NCBI RefSeq assembly: GCF_900113705.1
Contig: NZ_FOQI01000012.1
Location: forward strand, 1 to 64,000
Origin: Collimonas sp. OK307
GTDB taxonomy: Bacteria; Pseudomonadota; Gammaproteobacteria; Burkholderiales; Burkholderiaceae_D
DNA length: 64,000 nucleotides
Reading direction: 5' to 3'
Part shown: positions 27,593-36,213 of the stretch, piece by piece
Layout of the letters: each line of letters starts with the position of its first letter
Numbering within the stretch: position 1 is the stretch's first letter
Made by a program: the position numbers and the translations under genes
Notes under the pieces: generated by a model
Database searches by the model: none
Told to the model about the DNA's origin: nothing
Seen by the model: only the letters and a program-made list of their open reading frames with translations

Positions 27593-28813
27593 ATGAAACC
27601 AACTTCTTCCCCTACCGACTATAGTGATCCCGAATTCCTGCGCGACCGGATGCGGCGTGACATCGCCTTCTTCCATCCGCGCGCGATCGATCCCGCCGGC
27701 GGATTTTTCCATTACCTGAACGACGACGGCAGCGTCTACGATGGCGCCAGCCGGCATCTGGTCAACAGCAGCCGGATGGTATTTTGCTACGCCCTCGCCT
27801 GGCGCCTCGACGGCAAGGAAGAATATCGTGCGGCAGCGCGGCATGGCTTGCGCTTTTTACAGGAACGGCATTGGCAGCCATCGTACGGCGGTTACGCCTG
27901 GGTGCTGGAAAACAATGTCGCTGTCGATCGCACCCAGCATTGCTATGGCCTGGCATTCGTACTGCTGGCGCATGCCCACGCGCTGCGCATCGGCGTCGAC
28001 GAAGCAGCCGCCGGTATCGGCGCTACCTTCGAATTGATGGAAAAATTATTCTGGTCAGAGGCCGACGGCTTGTACGCCGACGAAGCTACACCCGATGGCG
28101 TTGTATCGTCTTACCGTGGACAGAACGCCAACATGCACAGCTGCGAGGCGCTGATCGCTGCATTTGAAGCCACCGGCGAAAAACGCTATCTGCATCGCGC
28201 CGAACTGCTGGCGCACAACATCACCGAGCGCCAGGCAGCGCTGGCCGACGGCTGGATCTGGGAGCATTACCACGCCGACTGGAGTGTCGACTGGGAATAC
28301 AACCGCCACGACAGCAGCAACATGTTCCGCCCGTGGGGCTTCCAGCCCGGCCACATGACCGAGTGGTCGAAATTGCTGTTGCTGCTGGAGCGCCATCGCG
28401 CGCATTTGCAGGGCGACGCCGACTGGTTGCTGCCACGCGCCCGGGCGCTGTTCGATGTCACCATGCCGGCTGCCTGGGATCAGGAATCCGGCGGGCTGGT
28501 GTATGGGCTGGCGCCAGATGGCACGGTCTGTGACGGCGACAAGTATTTCTGGGTACAGGCAGAATCGTTAGCCACCGCTGCGCTGCTGGCAGCACGCAGC
28601 GGCGACCAGGCTTATTGGGACAGCTACAACAAATTGTGGGAATACAGCAGCGCCCATTTGATCGATCAGGAACGCGGCGGCTGGTATCGCATCCTGCGGC
28701 AAGACAACCAACGCTACGGCCCGGAAAAACCGCCGCACGGCAAAACCGATTTCTACCACCCGATGGGCGCGTACCTGGAATCGCTGGCGGCTGTCGGCAG
28801 CCCGCTTGAATAA
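27593..28813 (+). CDS. AGE-family sugar isomerase/epimerase, possibly mannose isomerase
   Basis: 406 residues from the ATG at 27593. It has the alpha6/alpha6-barrel signatures of N-acylglucosamine 2-epimerase relatives: QHCYGLAFVLLAHAHA, YRGQNANMHSCEALIAAFEA, WSVDWEYNRHDSSNMFRPWG, PGHMTEW. The NANMHS...CEA and RPWGFQPGHMTEW blocks are those of D-mannose isomerase/YihS-type enzymes, more than of N-acetylglucosamine epimerases. Beside a fructokinase, the simplest role is mannose to fructose. Substrate assignment is inferred; activity on glucose-type sugars or a cellobiose 2-epimerase-like role is possible. Confidence 0.78.
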   Translation: MKPTSSPTDYSDPEFLRDRMRRDIAFFHPRAIDPAGGFFHYLNDDGSVYDGASRHLVNSSRMVFCYALAWRLDGKEEYRAAARHGLRFLQERHWQPSYGGYAWVLENNVAVDRTQHCYGLAFVLLAHAHALRIGVDEAAAGIGATFELMEKLFWSEADGLYADEATPDGVVSSYRGQNANMHSCEALIAAFEATGEKRYLHRAELLAHNITERQAALADGWIWEHYHADWSVDWEYNRHDSSNMFRPWGFQPGHMTEWSKLLLLLERHRAHLQGDADWLLPRARALFDVTMPAAWDQESGGLVYGLAPDGTVCDGDKYFWVQAESLATAALLAARSGDQAYWDSYNKLWEYSSAHLIDQERGGWYRILRQDNQRYGPEKPPHGKTDFYHPMGAYLESLAAVGSPLE

Positions 28814-28873
28814 ATCACGCCCGAATAAATCCCACGTATATTAAACATCGTTAAACATTGCCTGGATGCTGTC

Positions 28874-29860
28874 ATGCCTGAAACTAACCAATCCGTCCGT
28901 CCGTTCCCGCAATTCATCAGCGCTGGCGAAGCACTCACCGATTTGATACGGGTCGGCGCCGACCAATGGCTAAGCAAGACCGGCGGCTCGACCTGGAATG
29001 TGGCCCGCGCCGCTGCCAGCCTGGGCGTTTCCTCCGCTTTCGCGGGCGCTATCAGCCAGGACTGGTTCGGCGATGAATTGTACGCAGCCAGCCAGGCCGC
29101 CGATCTCGATCTGCGCTTCCTGCAGCGCTCCGCGCGCTCGCCCCTGCTGGCCGTAGTGTATGAAACCACACCGCCACAATACAATTTCATCGGCGACAAC
29201 AGTGCCGACCTCTCCTTCGATCCCGCTGCACTGCCTGGCGGCTGGCAGCAGACTGCGTCATGGGTGCACTTCGGCGGCATCAGCCTGACCCGTTCGCCGC
29301 TGGCGGAACGCCTGATCGAACTGGCCGAGGATTTGCATGGCCGCGGCGTGAAAATCAGCTATGACCCGAATTTCCGCAACGTGATGGACCAGCGTTACGA
29401 CTCCGTGCTGAAAAAAATGGCGCAGCTGGCGGACGTTATCAAAGTCTCGGATGAAGACCTGGCCGGCCTGTTCCGCACCGACGACACCGAGGCCGCCCTG
29501 GTAACGCTACGCGGTTTCAATCCTGATGCTACCGTGTTGCTGACCTTGGGTTCGCAAGGTGCGGCGATCCATGCCGGCGATCAATATTGGCAAGTGGCGC
29601 CGCCGCCAATCACCGTGGTCGACACGGTAGGCGCCGGCGACGCCGGTATCGCCGGCCTGATCTTCTCGCTGATACAGGAAACCGCCGCCGCTGCAATGTC
29701 TACGTCTACCTCTGCGTCAGTCTCATCCAGCCAGCCTGCGGCGCCGGACTGGCTGCAGCATCTGCGATTCTCCGTCGCCTGCGGCTCTGCCGCCTGCCTG
29801 AATGCCGGCGCCAAACCGCCGCAACTGGCACAAGTACGTGCATTGCTGGAAAAAAACTAG
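28874..29860 (+). CDS. PfkB-family carbohydrate kinase, probably fructokinase
   Basis: 328 residues. The PfkB motifs are the N-terminal GGSTWNVARAAASLG and the C-terminal DTVGAGDAGIAGLIFSL, in which the Asp of GAGD is the catalytic base; the residues after it differ from the common GAGDAF. SYDPNFR and VKVSDEDL are also typical. Residues about 275-296 form a Ser/Thr/Ala-rich low-complexity insert (about 29687-29750). Downstream of an AGE-type isomerase, phosphorylation of fructose to fructose-6-P is the likely reaction. It is 60 bp after the isomerase gene. Confidence 0.82.
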   Translation: MPETNQSVRPFPQFISAGEALTDLIRVGADQWLSKTGGSTWNVARAAASLGVSSAFAGAISQDWFGDELYAASQAADLDLRFLQRSARSPLLAVVYETTPPQYNFIGDNSADLSFDPAALPGGWQQTASWVHFGGISLTRSPLAERLIELAEDLHGRGVKISYDPNFRNVMDQRYDSVLKKMAQLADVIKVSDEDLAGLFRTDDTEAALVTLRGFNPDATVLLTLGSQGAAIHAGDQYWQVAPPPITVVDTVGAGDAGIAGLIFSLIQETAAAAMSTSTSASVSSSQPAAPDWLQHLRFSVACGSAACLNAGAKPPQLAQVRALLEKN

Positions 29861-29919
29861 AATTGCGGCAAATTTCCTAGGGAGCCGTCCTGATTGCAGT
29901 TAAATGTATCAAAATTACT

Positions 29920-29934
29920 TGTAGTAAAAATACA
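29920..29934 (+). promoter_or_regulatory. Putative HexR operator 1 upstream of the porin
   Basis: TGTAGTAAAAATACA, a close palindrome match to the HexR-like boxes at edd and pgi, 60 bp after the fructokinase stop and 330 bp before the porin start. Confidence 0.6.
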
Positions 29935-30067
29935 GATTAAAAAATTTCTATAAAAAAACAAATACAAAAAACTGCAATTAAGGACATTCTCAATAGGCTC
30001 GTCAGCTGCCACAACTATGCATTACGCGCATGAAAATTCCATCAGTGCTGTAAATTAGCAACAGAAA

Positions 30068-30082
30068 TATAGTAAAACTACA
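30068..30082 (+). promoter_or_regulatory. Putative HexR operator 2 upstream of the porin
   Basis: TATAGTAAAACTACA, 133 bp after the first box centre and 182 bp before the porin start; the first half-site is degenerate. The 29861-30263 gap is A/T-rich and otherwise holds no gene. Confidence 0.5.
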
Positions 30083-30263
30083 CAAATAAAACAAAAATTT
30101 CATAAATCGGTTTACCATCCTTAACAACAAAGCAGTCGGCATTAATTGAACGCAAAGTACTGAACACTGGTACCAGCAATAACCAAAGTCCGATTCAAGA
30201 ATTTCGAGCTACAGATGACTCGGAAAGCAGTGGTCAACGCCACATTTTTACTTAGGAGATGAA

Positions 30264-31376
30264 ATGAGAAAATCCGTTCTGAAAGCCAAGCCACTCGCGA
30301 TCGCCGCACTTCTGGCTTGCGCATTCGCTGGCCAGGCACAAGCGCAAACCAATGTAATCATCTATGGTCGCGTCGATGCTGGCATCAACTACCAAAGCAA
30401 TCAAGTGGGCAAAGATGCAAATGGCAATACCATCCGTGGCGGCCAATGGGGCGTCGGCGGTAATGAATGGGGTACCAGCATGATCGGTTTCAAGGGCACC
30501 GAAGATCTGGGTGGCGGCCTGAAAGCGATGTTCACGTTAGAAAGCGGCTTCCAAGCCGACACCGGCCGTTTCAACGGTACCGGCCTGTTTAACCGTCGTT
30601 CGACGGTTGGTTTGAACGGTGGCTTCGGTACCGTTAAAATCGGTCGCGATCTGGCCCTGCCAAGCGACAAGGTATGGAGCATCGATCCTACCGGACAACA
30701 GAACATGAGTACTTCGACCTTGTTCAAAGGTCGTAACTGGCCACAAACCAGCAACCAGATTCAGTACATCACGCCAGACATGGGCGGTCTCTACGTGCAC
30801 CTGATGTACGGCGCCGGCGAAGCTGCAGGATCGACTACACGCGGACCAGCTGGTTCAGGAATTGGTAACAGCACCGGTATCGCAGTTGGTTTTGTACAGC
30901 CTACTTATGAATTGCTGGCGATGTACGATACGGCACATGACGAAAATGGCACTTATGACAACTTGTTCTCACGTTCCAAGGAAATCACTGTCGGCGGCAA
31001 CGTAACCTTCGGTGCTGCAAAACTGTACGCCGGCTGGCAAAACCTGTCGGCTCCGGCACAGGTCCTGACAACTAGCGGCATTGGCGCAGCCAACAAAGCC
31101 AATCAGTTCTGGCTCGGCGCCAACTACCAGTTGACCCCTGCCCTGACACTGATCGGCGCGGCTTATCACGTCAAGCTTAACCACGACGTCGGCAGCGCAA
31201 ATCTGTTCATGCTGGGCACCAACTACAGCCTGTCCAAACGCACTCTGCTGTACGCGAGCATCGGCACTATCCGCAATGGTTCGAACACCGATTTCCAAGT
31301 TCAGACCGGCGACAGCACCGGCTTGACTGGACAGAACCAAAACACGTTCTACACTGGTATCAGCCACTCGTTCTAA
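30264..31376 (+). CDS. Outer-membrane porin (Gram-negative porin family)
   Basis: 370 residues, ending in the C-terminal Phe (GISHSF) needed for outer-membrane beta-barrel assembly. The signal peptide (IAALLACAFAGQAQAQ) is followed by VIIYGRVDAGINY and by MIGFKGTEDLGGGLKAMFTL, typical of Burkholderia/Bordetella/Comamonas trimeric porins (16 strands). RBS TAGGAGATGAA precedes the ATG. Channel specificity is unknown; its place at a sugar-catabolism cluster and its upstream HexR-like boxes suggest regulated uptake of sugars. A strong terminator follows. Confidence 0.93.
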   Translation: MRKSVLKAKPLAIAALLACAFAGQAQAQTNVIIYGRVDAGINYQSNQVGKDANGNTIRGGQWGVGGNEWGTSMIGFKGTEDLGGGLKAMFTLESGFQADTGRFNGTGLFNRRSTVGLNGGFGTVKIGRDLALPSDKVWSIDPTGQQNMSTSTLFKGRNWPQTSNQIQYITPDMGGLYVHLMYGAGEAAGSTTRGPAGSGIGNSTGIAVGFVQPTYELLAMYDTAHDENGTYDNLFSRSKEITVGGNVTFGAAKLYAGWQNLSAPAQVLTTSGIGAANKANQFWLGANYQLTPALTLIGAAYHVKLNHDVGSANLFMLGTNYSLSKRTLLYASIGTIRNGSNTDFQVQTGDSTGLTGQNQNTFYTGISHSF

Positions 31377-31500
31377 GACAGCAAGCATCGATGGGCGCGC
31401 CGCTTGAGCTCGGCGCGTCGATTGACCTTGCCAGTACTACTGTGGTGCTTGCCGCGTGAGCGGCATTAGTGAAAGACGTCCCTGGGTAACTCCCAGATTT

Positions 31501-31530
31501 TGCCCATTCGCGTGCGAATGGGCATTTTTT
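31501..31530 (+). terminator. Rho-independent terminator of the porin gene
   Basis: GCCCATTCGC/GCGAATGGGC stem with a 2-nt loop followed by six T. Confidence 0.92.
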
Positions 31531-31643
31531 ATGGGCGCGGCATTTGCAACACTATTTACCAGTCACTAACCTGAAGCAGCATTGTTTTTATGATGCCCCT
31601 GTGCCAGAATCGCCAGGTCACAATCCGCCCAAGCCAAAAGCCA

Positions 31644-32171
31644 ATGCAACCACTCTCCCCCCAAGAACGATTTTCACGACCGGCGATCCTGCTGCACTGG
31701 GCTATTTTCGTATTGGTGGCCCTGGCCTATCTGGCGATCGAAATGCGCGGCCCCAAAGGTAGCGCCTCACGCATTTTCTGGACCGCCACGCACTTCTGGG
31801 CTGGCTTTAGCGTGCTGATACTCTCTATCGTCCGGGTTGCCTGGCGCAGCTATCGCTCGCCGCCAGCGCCTGAGGCAGATCTGCCTATCTTGCAATTGCT
31901 GTCAAAAGCATCGCATCTGGCGTTATACATATTCATCATCGCCCAGCCCATACTCGGCATCCTGACCGTCAACCTCGGTGGCCATCCGGTCAACCTGCCC
32001 GGACTGGGCTCGTTTACGGTGATCGGCCCGGACCATGACCTGGCCAAGACAGTGAAAAACATCCACGAAACCCTGGGTAACGTCTTCTATTGGGTAATCG
32101 GTTTGCACGCCTTGGCGGCACTGTGGCATCACTTTGTAAAGCGCGACAATACCTTGCGGCGGATTATCTAG
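31644..32171 (+). CDS. Cytochrome b561-family protein
   Basis: 175 residues from the ATG at 31644; the frame opens 18 codons earlier without a better start. Four transmembrane segments and haem-ligand histidines are visible: ILLHWAIFV, ATHFWAGF, ASHLALYIFIIAQPIL, NIHETLGNVFYWVIGLHALA. It fits the di-haem membrane cytochrome b561 (CybB) family, which moves electrons between quinone and periplasm; related proteins include superoxide-handling CybB. No partner gene is adjacent. It is convergent with the glk-hexR gene, separated by a bidirectional terminator. Confidence 0.85.
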   Translation: MQPLSPQERFSRPAILLHWAIFVLVALAYLAIEMRGPKGSASRIFWTATHFWAGFSVLILSIVRVAWRSYRSPPAPEADLPILQLLSKASHLALYIFIIAQPILGILTVNLGGHPVNLPGLGSFTVIGPDHDLAKTVKNIHETLGNVFYWVIGLHALAALWHHFVKRDNTLRRII

Positions 32172-32203
32172 AGGGAGAAGATGCGGTGGCGTTGATGCCT
32201 TGC

Positions 32204-32235
32204 GCTGCTTATTTTCTTAAGAAAAAATAAGCAGC
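32204..32235. terminator. Bidirectional terminator between cytochrome b561 and glk-hexR
   Basis: GCTGCTTATTTTCTT pairs with its complement (two extra A in the 3' arm), with A/T tracts usable in either direction between the convergent genes. Confidence 0.65.
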
Positions 32236-32291
32236 TGTGCAAGTAGGAATTACAGAAAATCGCAAGTACAAGTTACTACTTGATTACTTGA

Positions 32292-34277
32292 TTACTTGAT
32301 ATGTGAAATCACATTCGGCGACAAGGTCACCTCCTGATCGCTACGCGCCGATTGCACCGGCTTGCCATCACTCTCGGCAGTCATCTTGTCGCTGGCCGAT
32401 TCGCCCAACGAAGCGATATGCGTCAGGATGCCGCGCTTGGCTTGCCGCTGCAATTCTGCAAACGGACTGGAACGGTTGAGCGATACGCCCACGGCCAGCA
32501 CGTCGATCAATAACAACAGCAAAATCCGCGAAACCATCGGAATATGCATCATGCTGCTTTCGTCGTGCTCGACCGCCAGCGTGTAATGTGCCCGCTTGGC
32601 CAATTGCGAATTGCTTGGGGCCAGGGCGATGATGGTGGCGCCGGAATGCACCGCAACCTCGACTGCCGGCGCCAGATGGCGCAAACGTCCGGAATTGGAG
32701 ATCACCACTACGACGTCGCTGCTTTTCAGCATGGCGGCAGAAACTTCCTGCAACTGCGGATCGGTATAGGCCGAGGATGGAATCCCCAGGCGGAAGAATT
32801 TTTGCTGCGCGTCTTCCGCTACCAGGCCACAACTGCCGAAGCCGTAGAATTCGATACGACTGGCCTGGCTCAAGGCTTCGATCACCCGCGACAGGGTATC
32901 GGCGTTGAGGTTGTCGCGTACTTCCATCATCGCTGAAATGGTGTTGTCGACCACCTTGACGCCGACATCCAGCGACGAATCGCCGACGTGAACCTGGCTG
33001 TGCGCAACCGGCACCGTGCCAGTGACACCCGAGGCCAGCTTCAGCTTGAAATCAGCCAGGCCCTGGCAACCCATGGTGCGGCAAAAGCGGATCACCGTCG
33101 GCTGGCTGACATCGGCACGCCGGGCGATTTCTGAAATCGGCTCGCTCATTACGGCGCGTGGATGGGCCAGGATCAGGCCCGCAACCTTTTGCTCGGCGGG
33201 TGAAAACTGATCGCGCGCCTTGCGGATTTTTTCCAAGATAGGTACGGCGTTACCGCCACCGAGATGCTCGGACAGGATAGCTGCAACCCCAACGAAGGCT
33301 GGATAAGGCGCAGTAATGACAAAGGTCGGGACTTTGGCCAGGTAACTGCTGAAGCGCCCTTTGCTTTCGAAACGCGCGCGAAACGGCGAGCGTGCGAAAT
33401 AATCGCCCAGGCGCGGCACCACGCCGCCGCCGATATACAAGCCGCCCAGCGTACCCAAGGTCACTGCAACGTCTCCCGCTACCGTGCCCAGCATCGCACA
33501 AAAACACTCCACTACTTCCATGCACAAGGGATCCCCGCCTTGTAGTGCGCGTTCGACGATCTGCGCAGTATGTAAGGGCTCAGGCTTGATGATTCCTTGC
33601 AAGTCGGCCAAGGCATGGTAAATCATCTCGATCCCGGGGCCGGAAACCAGGCGCTCGGCAGAAACGTGCGAATAAGTACGCCAGCAATAGGCCAGCACAG
33701 CCGCCTCGCGCGCATCGCCGGGGGCGAAGGTGACATGGCCGCCCTCGCTGCCCAGTGCAATCCAGCGTCCTTCAGTGGGAATCAACCCGCCGACGCCAAG
33801 TCCGGTACCGGCGCCAACCAGGCCGATCACGCCGCCGCTCAACGCCCGGCCACCGCCCACCTGGATGCAATGCGATTGCTCCAGATGCGGCAACGACATC
33901 GACAGTGCGGTGAAATCATTGACCACCAGCAGCGTGTCCAGATTCAGGCGGCGGCGTGTATTTTCAATCGAAAATTCCCAATGATGATTGGTCATCTTGA
34001 TGTCGTCGCCTTGCACCGGGTTGGCGATCGCAATCGCCGCATGCCGCACTTGCGAACGGGCGCTGACAGGCACGTTGGCAGCCAGGTATGCCTCGACTGC
34101 CAGCGCAAATTCGGCGTAGTCGGCACAGCGCAAGGTCTGAATCGTGTCGATCTGGCCCGGCGCGCGCTCTAACCCGAAGCGCGCATTGGTGCCGCCGACA
34201 TCTGCCAGCAGACGGGGGCCATCCAGATAGCTAGTTGCCGAATTCTCGCTAGCGCTCATGATCGTGGATGAAGACAT
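32292..34277 (-). CDS. glk: Bifunctional glucokinase/HexR-type RpiR transcriptional regulator
   Basis: 661 residues, against about 330 for glucokinase and 285 for HexR: a true fusion in a single frame. Residues about 20-340 are a ROK-independent bacterial glucokinase: phosphate motif LADVGGTNARFGL, GAGTGLGVGGL and GGVVPRLGDYF. Residues from about 343 are RpiR: LEKIRKARDQFSPAEQKVAG, HTH ISEIARRADVSQPTVIRFCR, then SIS (SRIEFYGFGSCGLVAEDAQQ, VVVISNSGRLRHLA). Such fusions are known in Burkholderia. The C-terminal tail (about 600-661) is poorly conserved and ends across a tandem octamer. It lies 111 bp downstream of zwf2 on the same strand. Confidence 0.93.
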   Translation of the reverse strand: MSSSTIMSASENSATSYLDGPRLLADVGGTNARFGLERAPGQIDTIQTLRCADYAEFALAVEAYLAANVPVSARSQVRHAAIAIANPVQGDDIKMTNHHWEFSIENTRRRLNLDTLLVVNDFTALSMSLPHLEQSHCIQVGGGRALSGGVIGLVGAGTGLGVGGLIPTEGRWIALGSEGGHVTFAPGDAREAAVLAYCWRTYSHVSAERLVSGPGIEMIYHALADLQGIIKPEPLHTAQIVERALQGGDPLCMEVVECFCAMLGTVAGDVAVTLGTLGGLYIGGGVVPRLGDYFARSPFRARFESKGRFSSYLAKVPTFVITAPYPAFVGVAAILSEHLGGGNAVPILEKIRKARDQFSPAEQKVAGLILAHPRAVMSEPISEIARRADVSQPTVIRFCRTMGCQGLADFKLKLASGVTGTVPVAHSQVHVGDSSLDVGVKVVDNTISAMMEVRDNLNADTLSRVIEALSQASRIEFYGFGSCGLVAEDAQQKFFRLGIPSSAYTDPQLQEVSAAMLKSSDVVVVISNSGRLRHLAPAVEVAVHSGATIIALAPSNSQLAKRAHYTLAVEHDESSMMHIPMVSRILLLLLIDVLAVGVSLNRSSPFAELQRQAKRGILTHIASLGESASDKMTAESDGKPVQSARSDQEVTLSPNVISHIK

Positions 34278-34388
34278 GGTGTAAAACTTTCACTTAAATG
34301 CTAATACTGTTAGTAGGATGTGCGGTAGCGATTTTTCACACGCTTTGCCACGCTTTTCCGCACGTCTCAAATTTTTCAATCAGGCAAC

Positions 34389-35864
34389 TCAACGATCTTC
34401 CGGCCACTGGGCTCCTGCACGCGCCATCATCGCAAACGATGCTGTCGGTCCCCAGCTGCCTGCCATGTAAGGTTTAGGCTGAGATGAACTGCTTTGCCAG
34501 TGGTGCAGCAGCGGCTCGACCCAGCGCCAGGCCGCTTCTTGTTCGTCGCGCCGCACGAACAAGGACAAATTTCCACGAATTGCATCGAGCAACAAACGCT
34601 CATATGCTTCTGCCCGGCGCTGCTTGAAAGCCTGGTCGAACGCCAGGTCAAGCGCTACCGGCTGTACCGTCATGCCATCGCCAGGCTGTTTTGCCAGGCA
34701 ATGCAGTTGAATCGATTCGTCCGGCTGCAGGCGGATCACCAGGCGGTTGCTGCTGCCCCCGGCCTGCCCGCCCGGCATCGGCAAAATGGCATGCGGGATA
34801 GGCCGGAAGGTGATCACGATTTCTGCCGTGCGCTGCGCCAGGCGTTTGCCAGTGCGCAAGAAGAACGGCACACCGGCCCAACGCCAGTTATTGATTTCTG
34901 CATGCAGCGCGACGAAGGTTTCCGTATGCGATTGGGCGGCGACTCCAGGTTCTTGCTGATAACCAGCAACCGATTGCCCGTCGACCGCGCCCGACACATA
35001 CTGGCCGCGCACTGCTTTAAGCTCCATGTCTTCCGGGGAAAACGGCTTCAATGCGCGCAATACACGTAACTTTTCGTCACGCACAGCATCCGCATCCAGC
35101 GACGTCGGCGGTTCCATCGCCACCATGCACAATAATTGCAGCAAATGGTTTTGCACCATGTCGCGCATGGCGCCGGTAGCGTCATAAAACTCACCGCGAC
35201 CCTCAACGCCCAACTGCTCGGCAATCGTCAGCTGCACGTGCGCTACCGACTCGCGTCGCCATAGCGGCTCAAACAAGGAGTTGGCAAAACGCAAAGCCAA
35301 CAGGTTTTGCACTGCCTCCTTGCCCAGATAATGATCTATACGATAAATCTGGTCTTCGGCAAACACGCGGGCTACCGCATCGTTGATCGCCCGCGAGGAC
35401 AGCAAATCATGGCCGAGCGGCTTCTCCAGCACCAGCCGCGCCTGCGACAGATCGATATCGCTGGCGGCAAGATTGGCGCAGATCGGCTCGAACAACGATG
35501 GCGAAGTCGCCAGATAAAACACCGATACCGCTTTGCTGGCTGCCAGCGTCTGTGCCAGTAACCGATAACCGGCGCGGTCCAGCAGATCCAGCGGCAGATA
35601 AGTGATGCGCGCCAGAAAACTTTGCCAGAGCGCCTCGTCCTGCGCACCTGCCAGCCCGCTTTTCACATAGGGGATAGCGCTCTTGCTGACCCAGGCCAGG
35701 TAATCCTCCTGGCTGAAATCCTGCTTGGCGACACAGATGATGCGGCCGTCCTGATGCAACTTCCCTTCCCGATGGGCAACAAACAACGCAGGAAGAATCT
35801 TCCGCATCGATAAGTCGCCGGTCGCTCCGAAAAGCGTAAAAGTAAAAGGAATATGTGGTTGCAT
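34389..35864 (-). CDS. zwf: Glucose-6-phosphate 1-dehydrogenase (copy 2)
   Basis: 491 residues from the ATG at 35864, which follows an in-frame TTG. FGATGDLSMRKILPALF, EKPLGHDL and RIDHYLGKE identify it as Zwf, but the N-terminal coenzyme loop is GATGDLS against GGTGDLA in the copy at 25185, so the two may prefer different coenzymes. It leads a zwf-glk/hexR pair (111-bp gap). A HexR-like palindrome lies 44-58 bp upstream of its start. It is divergent from the sugar ABC importer. Confidence 0.95.
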   Translation of the reverse strand: MQPHIPFTFTLFGATGDLSMRKILPALFVAHREGKLHQDGRIICVAKQDFSQEDYLAWVSKSAIPYVKSGLAGAQDEALWQSFLARITYLPLDLLDRAGYRLLAQTLAASKAVSVFYLATSPSLFEPICANLAASDIDLSQARLVLEKPLGHDLLSSRAINDAVARVFAEDQIYRIDHYLGKEAVQNLLALRFANSLFEPLWRRESVAHVQLTIAEQLGVEGRGEFYDATGAMRDMVQNHLLQLLCMVAMEPPTSLDADAVRDEKLRVLRALKPFSPEDMELKAVRGQYVSGAVDGQSVAGYQQEPGVAAQSHTETFVALHAEINNWRWAGVPFFLRTGKRLAQRTAEIVITFRPIPHAILPMPGGQAGGSSNRLVIRLQPDESIQLHCLAKQPGDGMTVQPVALDLAFDQAFKQRRAEAYERLLLDAIRGNLSLFVRRDEQEAAWRWVEPLLHHWQSSSSQPKPYMAGSWGPTASFAMMARAGAQWPEDR

Positions 35865-35907
35865 CAAAATTTTTGTAATAAATAAAAAACTTATATTGCA
35901 ATATTAA

Positions 35908-35922
35908 TGTAGCATTACTACA
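35908..35922 (-). promoter_or_regulatory. Putative HexR operator upstream of zwf2
   Basis: TGTAGCATTACTACA (read on either strand, nearly symmetric), the best palindrome of the set (TGTAG...CTACA), located in the zwf2/ABC importer divergent region. Confidence 0.65.
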
Positions 35923-35979
35923 ATTACAAGCGGCGAAAAGAGTAATTCAGGTATATTTGCAGGAAAATTCAAGATCGCA

Positions 35980-35994
35980 TGTAGTTTTACTAGT
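35980..35994 (+). promoter_or_regulatory. Putative HexR half-conserved operator upstream of the sugar ABC importer
   Basis: TGTAGTTTTACTAGT, one good half-site and one diverged, 220 bp before the ABC importer start. Apart from this and the box at 35908, the 35865-36213 gap holds only A/T-rich promoter-like sequence. Confidence 0.4.
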
Positions 35995-36213
35995 TTTTGA
36001 CATGATACACATGGACAGTGAATTGCGCAGGACTCAGGTGATGTGCAAGGATAGTGTCCTACGGCAATGAATCGCCAATGTGTGTGTGTAGAGGTTTGAA
36101 GTGAGAGTAAGAAAGTAGTGCCTTTAGTACCTACCATTTAGTACCTACCATTCAGGTAATTAAGTATTCATCGTAAGCATTCATCGCAAACACAACTGAA
36201 CCAGGAGACAAGA

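Noticed and set aside
34278-34388. A HexR box in front of glk-hexR (TGTAAAACTTTCA)
   Set aside because: Only one half resembles the motif and the gene is probably cotranscribed with zwf2, so a separate operator is not supported.
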